Source of the DNA: Candidatus Latescibacterota bacterium
GTDB taxonomy: Bacteria; Latescibacterota; UBA2968; UBA8231
Assembly (NCBI GenBank): GCA_022827165.1
Contig: JAJDTN010000363.1
Location: forward strand, 1-16,122
DNA length: 16,122 nt
Direction of reading: 5' to 3'
This document shows positions 8,601-13,681 of this stretch, piece after piece; positions within the stretch are counted from its first letter, which is position 1, and each line of letters starts with the position of its first letter. Under the pieces are notes generated by a model that worked only from the letters and a program-made list of their open reading frames with translations, was not told the origin of the DNA and searched no databases. Both the position numbers and the translations under genes were made by a program.

Positions 8601-8882
8601 CGCCTCGTCGGGTTCCGCATGACCCGCGACGACGCCGCCGTGGAGGAGGGCCTGCAGATCGTCACCCGCCGGTCCCGCCGCGGCTTCGACATCATCGGCT
8701 GGATCACCTCCTGCCGGCGCTCGCCCACCCTCGGCGGCACCATCGGCCTGTGCTGGCTGCCGGCCGACATCGCCGCGGAGGAGGGGGCCTCCTTCTCCGT
8801 GTACGCCGGGGGCCGCCTGGAGGAGGGGCGCGTCCACCACGGGGCGTTCTACGATCCCGGCGGCGAGAGGCTGCGCGGCTGA
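5652..8882 (+). CDS. mgdC: Sarcosine oxidase alpha-like subunit with two predicted [2Fe-2S] sites and a long repeat-rich insertion; probable N-methylglutamate dehydrogenase subunit
   Basis: The 1076-residue product is longer than the roughly 960-1000 usual for SoxA. Domains in order: (1) residues 20-90, a ferredoxin-like domain with Cys65-x4-Cys70-x2-Cys73-x12-Cys86, a full plant-type [2Fe-2S] set. (2) A nucleotide-binding module with GGGPAG at 174-179 and a second Rossmann motif near 300. (3) Residues of about 457-607, an Ala/Gly/Pro-rich insertion with degenerate nine-residue units such as ALGAGIPEA. (4) A BFD-like domain, Cys614-x-Cys616-x32-Cys649-x4-Cys654, a second [2Fe-2S] set. (5) From about 690, a GcvT-type tetrahydrofolate-binding domain, which in this family accepts the one-carbon unit as methylene-folate. 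The GTG at 5652 has a GGGAGG site 7 bases upstream. An in-frame GTG at 5601 is less likely. The stop overlaps the soxG-like start (TGATG). Family assignment is firm; NMG substrate is inferred from the neighbours. Confidence 0.9.
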   Translation: MSGPSHRIDPRPGEVLDRGRSLRFRFGGRQYSGCAGDTIASALAAAGVSLFSRSFKYHRPRGLLCCAGHCPNCLVQVDSEPNVRACTRPLEQDMAVWPQNVWPSLKLDLMALTERLSRFLPAGFYYKTFIRPKRLWPLYDRVLRTAAGLGTVDERTPEGEYDKQYLHADVVVAGGGPAGLSAALAARESGARVLLLDENPAVGGHLRYSGRTPRAELDAAGERLDQAGVEVLTGTSATGWYQDHWLSAALGQRLFKIRARAVVVATGSHEIPPLFDGNDRPGVMLGTAAQRLLRLYGVAPGRRAVVVTAGDGGWEVAADLLAAGVEVAAVADERPGAEPRAAADLAASGTEVLSGYTIGAARGRRRVREAVLVPVSGAGDGRRVRCDLVAVSTGRQPSAELAWMAGAGSRYDEDHAEMRVVDLPEGVFLAGRVSGLQGPVEAEEEHGRRAGAAAADHALGAGTAEAAGDGLGLATGTPEAPHTLDAGTPTAVAAGTGTAVAAEAGQALGAGIPEARESGQALGTGIPEAAGAAHAPGDDPAVTGDSPGEPHPAAAAHALGAGTPEAGQAPEAVAARPLAADSADAAADPPGAEPSRSSALVTAPACAGGKRFVCLCEDVTDTDVETSLAEGYDHLELLKRYTTIGMGPCQGRMCNLHGIRLCAAGTGRSVQETGRTTARPPVTPLSLGTLAGQKMEPVQVSAMHDWHVARGARLMTAGTWLRPERYGDPAEEVAAVRNAVGLIDVSPLGKLRLTGPGVPDLLERLYVNSWRDLRRGRVRYGMMCNDEGVILDDGVCARLADDDWYVSTTSTGAAGALEWVEWWRQSGWGDGVHVTDLTEARAAVNLAGPASREVLQKLTSRDLSKAKFPYMRARRTRIAGLSCLVLRIGFTGELSYEIHGPAGGGQYLWEALMEAGADHGIRPFGVEAQRILRLEKGHLIVGQDTDALSDAISADSGWAVKLEKDDFLGKRALTRVAETGPKQRLVGFRMTRDDAAVEEGLQIVTRRSRRGFDIIGWITSCRRSPTLGGTIGLCWLPADIAAEEGASFSVYAGGRLEEGRVHHGAFYDPGGERLRG
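7023..7349 (+). repeat. Degenerate 27-bp (nine-codon) coding repeats inside the soxA-like gene
   Basis: In-frame units of 27 bp encoding ALG[A/T]G[T/I/A][P/A]EA are clear at 7023-7049, 7170-7196, 7212-7238 and 7323-7349. Weaker versions (GLATGTPEA, TLDAGTPTA) lie between the first two. Spacers differ in length, so this is a dispersed rather than strict tandem array. The flanking sequence to about 7470 is also Ala/Pro-rich. It encodes the predicted disordered linker between the nucleotide-binding and BFD-like domains of the alpha subunit. Confidence 0.8.
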
Positions 8883-9565
8883 TGGCCGGGCCCTGGTACG
8901 CGACCCCCCTCGACGGCGGCTGGGAGGCCCTGGGCGCGGAGCTGACCGAGGTGGCCGGGTGGCGTGTCCCCGAGCGCTTCGGCGACGGCGCCGCGGAGGC
9001 GCGGGCGGCGCTCGAAGGGGTGGCTCTCGGCGACGAGACGCCGCGGGCGAAGCTGCTGGTGCAGGGAGACGAGGCCGCCGCGGTGATCGCCGCGGCCACC
9101 GGCCTGGCGGCGCCCGGGATGGGAGAGGTGAGCGGGGGCCGGGTGACCGCCTGCGGGCTGCGGCCCGACCTCCTGCTGGTGGCCGCCGGCCCCGGCGAGG
9201 GAGAAGCGGTCCTGGCGGCCCTGGAGAGATCCGCAGACGCGGCCCCCGGCCTGGTGACCGTCACCGACGTGACCCACGGCCGCTTCGAGTACCGCATCGT
9301 CGGGCCGCGGGCGCCCCGGCTGCTGAGCAAGGTCTGCGGCCTCGACTTCGACGACTCCGTCTTCCCCGACCGCCGCGCCCGCCAGACCAGCGTCGCCCGC
9401 GTCAAGGCCCTGGTGGTGCGCGCCGACGCCGGAGATCTGCCCGCCTACCGCGTCCTCGGCGGGCGCGCCCCGGGCGCCTACGTTTGGGACATCCTCATGG
9501 AGGCCGGCGCCGAGCTCGGCATCGCCCCCATCGGCGCCGCCGCCCTGCGGTCACTGCAAGCCTGA
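8882..9565 (+). CDS. mgdD: Sarcosine oxidase gamma-like subunit; probable N-methylglutamate dehydrogenase subunit
   Basis: This 227-residue product is close to the usual length of about 200 for SoxG. It is a GcvT-like single-fold protein: it opens TPLDGGWEALGAELTEVAGW and later has VTDVTHGRFEYRIVGPRAP, LSKVCGLDFDDSVFPDRRAR and the closing YVWDILMEAGAELGI. SoxG is a structural partner of the alpha subunit and is the most divergent subunit, so the assignment leans on gene order as well as sequence. Its ATG overlaps the alpha-gene stop by one base. It ends 32 bases before the glutamine synthetase-like gene. Confidence 0.85.
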   Translation: MAGPWYATPLDGGWEALGAELTEVAGWRVPERFGDGAAEARAALEGVALGDETPRAKLLVQGDEAAAVIAAATGLAAPGMGEVSGGRVTACGLRPDLLLVAAGPGEGEAVLAALERSADAAPGLVTVTDVTHGRFEYRIVGPRAPRLLSKVCGLDFDDSVFPDRRARQTSVARVKALVVRADAGDLPAYRVLGGRAPGAYVWDILMEAGAELGIAPIGAAALRSLQA

Positions 9566-9597
9566 GCATACTTCAACGCATCCCCGAGGAGAGGGTC

Positions 9598-10932
9598 ATG
9601 GAACTGAGAGACGTGCAGAAATGGGTGAAGGACGACGGCATCGAGTACTTCCTGTGCTCCTTCGTCGAGATGGGCGGCATGCCCAAGGCCAAGCTGGTGC
9701 CGGCCACCAACCTTCAGGACATGGCCGCCGAGGGCGCCGGCTTCGCCGGCTTCGCCGCCGGCAACATGGGCCAGGGACCCCACAGCCCCGAGCTGGCCAA
9801 CATGCCCGACTTCGGCCAGGGGATGATCGTGCCCTGGCGGCCCAACATGGCCTGGGTCCCCGGCAACCTCGAGGTCGAGGGCGAGCCCTTCGACTACTGC
9901 CCGCGCACCATCCTCAACCGGCAACTCGAGCGCGCCCGCGGTCTCGGCTACCGCTTCAACGTCGGCGTCGAGGCCGAGTTCATCCTCCTCGAGCGCGACG
10001 AGGACGGCCACTTCACCACCAGCGATCCCTTCGACACCCTCGACAAGCCCTGCTACGACCTGGTCACCCTCAACCGCAACTTCGACCTCATGACCACCCT
10101 CATCGGCCACCTGCAGGCCCTCGGCTGGGGTCCCTACGCCAACGACCACGAGGACGCCAACTGCCAGTTCGAGATCAACTGGGAGTACTCCGACGCCCTC
10201 ACCACCGCCGACCGCCACACCTTCTACCGCTGGATGGTCAAGACCATGGCCGAGGAGCGCGGCCTCCACGCCACCTTCATGCCCAAGCCCTTCGGCGACC
10301 TCACCGGCTCGGGCGCCCACTTCCACATGAGCCTGTGGGACACCGACAACGAGACCAACCTGTTCCTCGACGAGAGCGACCCCAGCGGCCTGACCCAGAT
10401 GGCCTACCACTTCATGGGCGGCGTCCTGGCCCACGCCAAGGCCCTGGTGGCGGTCACCGGCCCGCTGGTCAACAGCTACAAGCGCCTCACCCGCGGCGCC
10501 CCCCGCTCCGGCGCCAGCTGGGCCCCGGTGTACGTCACCTACGGCGGCTCCAACCGCACCCAGATGATCCGCATCCCGGCCCCCGGCCGCATCGAGAACC
10601 GCTGCGTCGACGGCGCCGCCAACCCCTACCTGGCCAGCGCCGTGCTGCTGGCCGCCGGCCTCGACGGCATCGAGAAGCAGACCGACCCCGGCCGCCGCAA
10701 CAACGAGAACCTCTACGAGCTGACCGAGGCGGAGCTGGCCGAGCGCGGCATCGACTACCTGCCCGCCACCCTGCGCGACGCCTGCGACGCCCTGGAGGCG
10801 GACGAGGTCGTGCGCGAGGCCCTCGGCCAGGAGTACTCCGGCTACTACCTGGAGTGCAAGCGCGAGGAGTGGGGGGACTACCACCAGGCGGTCAGCGACT
10901 GGGAGCGGGAGACCTACCTGTCGGTGTTCTGA
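9598..10932 (+). CDS. gmaS: Gamma-glutamylmethylamide synthetase (GlnT/GMAS-type glutamine synthetase homologue)
   Basis: The 444-residue protein has the length and core motifs of the GlnT/GMAS branch: GVEAEF (Glu125, Glu127) and DHEDANCQFEINWEYSDAL (Glu185, Glu192) for metals, GSGAHFHMSLWD (His241, His243), NSYKRL at 292-297, and RIENRCVDGAANPYLA for ATP/glutamate binding. GMAS joins methylamine to glutamate with ATP, the first step of the NMG pathway. The sequence alone does not separate GMAS from other GlnT-like amide ligases (for instance those acting on isopropylamine or ethanolamine-type amines). Co-location with soxBDAG-like and glxB-like genes makes GMAS the best reading. The ATG at 9598 follows a strong GAGGAGAGG ribosome site. 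It is the last gene of the operon and converges on the DNA methyltransferase with a 4-bp gap and no visible terminator hairpin between them. Confidence 0.88.
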   Translation: MELRDVQKWVKDDGIEYFLCSFVEMGGMPKAKLVPATNLQDMAAEGAGFAGFAAGNMGQGPHSPELANMPDFGQGMIVPWRPNMAWVPGNLEVEGEPFDYCPRTILNRQLERARGLGYRFNVGVEAEFILLERDEDGHFTTSDPFDTLDKPCYDLVTLNRNFDLMTTLIGHLQALGWGPYANDHEDANCQFEINWEYSDALTTADRHTFYRWMVKTMAEERGLHATFMPKPFGDLTGSGAHFHMSLWDTDNETNLFLDESDPSGLTQMAYHFMGGVLAHAKALVAVTGPLVNSYKRLTRGAPRSGASWAPVYVTYGGSNRTQMIRIPAPGRIENRCVDGAANPYLASAVLLAAGLDGIEKQTDPGRRNNENLYELTEAELAERGIDYLPATLRDACDALEADEVVREALGQEYSGYYLECKREEWGDYHQAVSDWERETYLSVF

Positions 10933-10936
10933 GGTG

Positions 10937-12016
10937 TCAGGATGACCCGTCCCGGACGAACTCCGCCTGGGGCTGGTCGTCGTACGCGGCCGTCAGGGAA
11001 CCGGGGCCGGGCCCGTCCTCAACCGACAGAAGATCGTTGAGTAGCAGATCCCGCTCCTGGGAGGTCACCACGGGGAAGCCGTAGTTCCGGTTGACGTGCC
11101 TGAGGGCGCCTCCCTCGGCGAGCCTCCTCTCGGCGAACTCCACGTGGCGCTGCAGCCGCTGCCGGAGATGGCGGTTGGCGAACTCCGGCAGCGACAGCAG
11201 CAGACGCCGGGCCACCGGAAGCAGGGCCGGGTCCAGTTCCACCGAGACGGCGTTCCGCCCCGTGGCGAGGGCCGCCGCCGCGGTGATCCCGGTGCCCGCG
11301 AAGGGATCCAGCACCGTGTCTCCCTTCACCGAGTGCATGCACACCAGCCGGTAGGCCAGCTCGAAGGGGAAGGCCGCGCTCCGGCGGCGGGACGCCTCGT
11401 CGACCAGCTCCTGCCCGGCCCCCGGGATGTCGAGCCAGACGTCGGAGAACCAGAGGTTCCTCTCCTCCCAGAAGAAGGCGCTCTCCCGCCGCCGGCTCTT
11501 CGCCGCGGCCGTGCCGAACTCCCGGCGCGGCCCCTTGCGGGCGATGAGGATGTACTCGTGCTCGTAGGTCACGTAGGCGCCGGCGGGCAGCATCCCCGAG
11601 CCCAGGAACTTGCTCGGCGAGTTGTTCGGCTTGCGCCAGAGGATGTCGGGGAGGAGGACGAAGCCGGCGCCCAGCAGGCCGGTCAGCACCCGTGAGTGGT
11701 TGGACCAGAGGCGGAAGTTCCCGCTCAGGGTGCGGGTGGCGTCGCCGATGTTGATGCAGGCGATCCCCCCCGGCCGCAGGACGCGGTGGACCTCGGCCCA
11801 GGCGGCGTCGAGCAGCCCGTGCATCAGCTCGAAGGCGCGGGAGCCGTCACCGGCGGCCAGGGCCTCCTCGACGCCGGGCCTCTGGCGGCCAAAGGCCTCG
11901 TCCCACATCTCGATCATGGGATACGGCGGCGAGGTGATCACCAGGTCCACCGATCCCTCGTCGAGGAAGCCGAGGTCGGCGGCGTCGCCGGAACCTATTG
12001 TCGCGCTTGCACGCAC
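10937..12016 (-). CDS. Site-specific DNA amino-methyltransferase, beta class (N4-cytosine or N6-adenine)
   Basis: The 359-residue product carries TSPPY (catalytic motif IV) at residues 28-32 before DPFAGTG (AdoMet motif I) at 237-243. That order defines the beta class of DNA amino-methyltransferases. TSPPY rather than DPPY favours N4-cytosine methylation but does not prove it. Between the two lie PGGIACINIGDA, DILWRKPN, YEHEYILIARKG and the W-rich WFSDVWLDIPG, all usual for the N6/N4 methylase family. The 100 C-terminal residues after motif I are family-typical plus a variable tail. The GTG at 12016 has a GGGAGG ribosome site 4 bases upstream, in the 10-bp gap after the MazF-like gene, so it is the third gene of the XRE-ImmA/MazF operon. 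No restriction endonuclease is encoded in the window. It may be an orphan or regulatory methylase, or the modification arm of an atypical defence unit. The recognition site is not predictable here. Confidence 0.9.
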   Translation of the reverse strand: MRASATIGSGDAADLGFLDEGSVDLVITSPPYPMIEMWDEAFGRQRPGVEEALAAGDGSRAFELMHGLLDAAWAEVHRVLRPGGIACINIGDATRTLSGNFRLWSNHSRVLTGLLGAGFVLLPDILWRKPNNSPSKFLGSGMLPAGAYVTYEHEYILIARKGPRREFGTAAAKSRRRESAFFWEERNLWFSDVWLDIPGAGQELVDEASRRRSAAFPFELAYRLVCMHSVKGDTVLDPFAGTGITAAAALATGRNAVSVELDPALLPVARRLLLSLPEFANRHLRQRLQRHVEFAERRLAEGGALRHVNRNYGFPVVTSQERDLLLNDLLSVEDGPGPGSLTAAYDDQPQAEFVRDGSS

Positions 12017-12026
12017 TCGGCCTCCC

Positions 12027-12398
12027 TCATGGAGGGTTCGAAGGAACCTCCACCACCAGGCCGACGGCCAGCGCGACTTCGTCCATCAGGTCACCTGCCA
12101 AACGCCCGATTCGCTTCTCGAACCGGCTCAGATCAAGACCTCTCAACTGCAGGGCATCGACGGCGCTCTTCTTCGCCATGCCGTTCGACGGGTCCGGCTC
12201 CACGGGTACCAGCCAGTGGTTACGCTCGAATCGTGGCTTCCAGGCCGTGATTGGCGCCACGAGCTTGATGGGCAGTTTCCCCAGGGCGTCGGAACTGAGG
12301 ACGAGTGCCGGACGTTCCTTCCGCATCTCCGCCCCCCGGGTCGGGTTCAGCTGAACTCGCCATATCTCGCCGCGCCTGGGAGCCTGCTCAGTATTCAA
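12027..12398 (-). CDS. MazF/PemK-type toxin endoribonuclease
   Basis: This 123-residue protein fits the MazF fold. RRGEIWRVQLNPTRGAE opens the first strands, then ERPALVLSSD with Arg29 and LVAPITAW with Thr51. These correspond to the catalytic Arg and Thr of characterised MazF ribonucleases. The end, LQLRGLDLSRFEKRIGRL followed by MDEVALAVGLVV, is the usual C-terminal helix. Nothing suggests inactivation. The start is TTG at 12398, and no earlier-quality ATG or GTG is available in frame. It overlaps the last 11 bases of the XRE-ImmA gene, so translation should be coupled and weak. MazF toxins are normally neutralised by a cognate antitoxin encoded just upstream. The only candidate is the C-terminal tail of the XRE-ImmA protein. 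Confidence 0.88.
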   Translation of the reverse strand: MNTEQAPRRGEIWRVQLNPTRGAEMRKERPALVLSSDALGKLPIKLVAPITAWKPRFERNHWLVPVEPDPSNGMAKKSAVDALQLRGLDLSRFEKRIGRLAGDLMDEVALAVGLVVEVPSNPP

Positions 12399-13563
12399 CG
12401 AACCGCTCCCCTGCGAGGGCCTGCCAATCGGAATCAGGCTGGTAGTCCTCCGCGATGCGATCGGCCTGCTCCTTGAGATGTCGCCGTCTCTCCTCGGCGG
12501 ACATGGCGATCAGGACCCTGCGTTCAACGAGAGAGGGAGCAGGCTTCTTCGACACCGCCTCACCGAGCATCTCCTCTCCCTCTCTCGTACTCAGCACCCC
12601 CTCCGACACCGCCCGAAGGACGTTCTGCCGAAGCCACATCGGCTGCTCCGGCTCGAGTGCCATCGGCTCCGCGCGTCGCCATCCCATCTTGTTGATGTCT
12701 ACGCAGCCGGACTTGTACTGGCCTTCGCTGATGATGCCCAGATCCCTCAGTCTGTACAGAAGGGCCTGGACGCTCATCCCGTAGCGTCTCTTCAGCAACA
12801 GCAGCTCCTGCAGGTCCACGTGTCTTCGATGTGACCCCACGTCCCGTCGAACCGCTTCGGCCGGGGCCAGCATGGCGGCACCGAAGCGAAAGGCTGTCTT
12901 CTCCTCTTCGACTCCCTCGGCCAGTCGCAACACCAGATGACCGAGCTCATGGGTCAGGCTCAAGCGCTGCCGCTCACCTGGCAGCCCCTTCCGGATCACC
13001 ACGGCTGCACCGAGCACACGCGCCCTGCGACCGCGGGCCACGGCGGAGATCCCATCGAAGGCGTCCGACGCCTCCACCTCGATCACGTGGATGTGATGCT
13101 CTTCGAAGGTGTCGATCACATTGGCGATGGGATCCTCGCCAAGACCCCATGCGGATCGCACCTTCGCTGCGGCATCCTCGGCGTCCACGACACGCTCCAC
13201 GGGGATCCGTGGCACAGAGCGCGCCGGGGCCGGCGTCAGGCCCAGCACGTCCTCCAGCCTCACCCGGTCTTCCAGATGGACGGTGGTGAGGTTTTCGATC
13301 CGCTCCATCTCTCTCCGGCCCATCCGCGCCTTTCGGCGGTAGGCCCGGATGTCGACCTGGATGGGATCGGCCTCGATCAGGCGCGCGGTGGTTACCTCCA
13401 GCGCCTTCGCCATGCTGCGGAGCACGCCCTGGCTCGGACGGCTCAGGTCGCGCTCGTACTTGGACAGAGCCTGCTTCGTGACGACCCCCCCCATCTCAGC
13501 CACGCACTGGTCCATCGACAGCCCTCGGGCCAACCGCAGTTGACGGAGCCGACTTCCAAGCAT
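12388..13563 (-). CDS. XRE-family regulator fused to ImmA/IrrE-type zinc metallopeptidase, with antitoxin-like C-terminal tail
   Basis: The product is 391 residues from the ATG at 13563, which follows an AGGAAGAGG ribosome site. Residues 1-65 form an XRE helix-turn-helix (TKQALSKYERDLSRPSQ is the recognition region). Residues 140-235 are an ImmA/IrrE-type zincin with LTHELGHL (zinc ligands His205 and His209, catalytic Glu206) and a third ligand, probably Glu221, in EEKTAFRFGAAML. Residues 275-340 are the usual winged C-terminal segment of this family (LGIISEGQYKSG, GWRRAEP). A further tail at 345-391 is charged and ends in AEDYQPDSDW and ERFVEY, which resembles the toxin-binding ends of small antitoxins. 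ImmA/IrrE proteases commonly cleave a partner repressor when activated. Here repressor and protease share one chain. The gene heads the operon with mazF and the methylase. Base composition is lower in GC than the neighbours, suggesting acquisition. Confidence 0.88.
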   Translation of the reverse strand: MLGSRLRQLRLARGLSMDQCVAEMGGVVTKQALSKYERDLSRPSQGVLRSMAKALEVTTARLIEADPIQVDIRAYRRKARMGRREMERIENLTTVHLEDRVRLEDVLGLTPAPARSVPRIPVERVVDAEDAAAKVRSAWGLGEDPIANVIDTFEEHHIHVIEVEASDAFDGISAVARGRRARVLGAAVVIRKGLPGERQRLSLTHELGHLVLRLAEGVEEEKTAFRFGAAMLAPAEAVRRDVGSHRRHVDLQELLLLKRRYGMSVQALLYRLRDLGIISEGQYKSGCVDINKMGWRRAEPMALEPEQPMWLRQNVLRAVSEGVLSTREGEEMLGEAVSKKPAPSLVERRVLIAMSAEERRRHLKEQADRIAEDYQPDSDWQALAGERFVEY

Positions 13564-13610
13564 CCGAACCTCTTCCTGACGATGGGTGTGTGAATCCTCG
13601 CGATGGGGGG

Positions 13611-13651
13611 CGGTTGACAACTCTACCGAGAAACGTGAGTTGCGTCAACCG
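13611..13651 (-). promoter_or_regulatory. Promoter embedded in an inverted repeat; probable autoregulated promoter of the XRE-ImmA/mazF/methylase operon
   Basis: On the minus strand TTGACG (13643-13648) is followed by 17 bases and TAGAGT (13620-13625), a good sigma-70 type arrangement. Transcription would start about 50 bases before the ATG at 13563. The same stretch is a near-perfect inverted repeat: CGGTTGACAACTC (13611-13623) faces GAGTTGCGTCAACCG (13637-13651), the arms matching except for two extra bases (CG) in the right arm. The arms cover both promoter hexamers, so a dimeric XRE protein binding there would block transcription. Autorepression by the adjacent XRE-ImmA protein is the natural inference. 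Confidence 0.6.
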
Positions 13652-13681
13652 CACTGTGGGGGTCCGACGAGGATCTGTGCC

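Noticed and set aside
3735..8840. A 1701-codon open frame on the minus strand opposite the sox-like operon
   Set aside because: It lies antisense to soxB-, soxD- and soxA-like genes with clear family motifs. Its translation is Ala/Gly/Arg/Val-rich with no recognisable domain. Long antisense frames are expected where third-position GC is very high.
9478..10884. A 468-codon minus-strand frame opposite gmaS
   Set aside because: It is a Val/Gly/Ala-rich shadow of the glutamine synthetase-like gene, which has all its active-site motifs on the plus strand.
10930..11040. A bidirectional terminator between gmaS and the convergent methylase gene
   Set aside because: The gap is 4 bp. The only GC-rich dyad nearby (around GGGCCGGGCCC in the methylase 3' end) is too short and lacks a T-tract.
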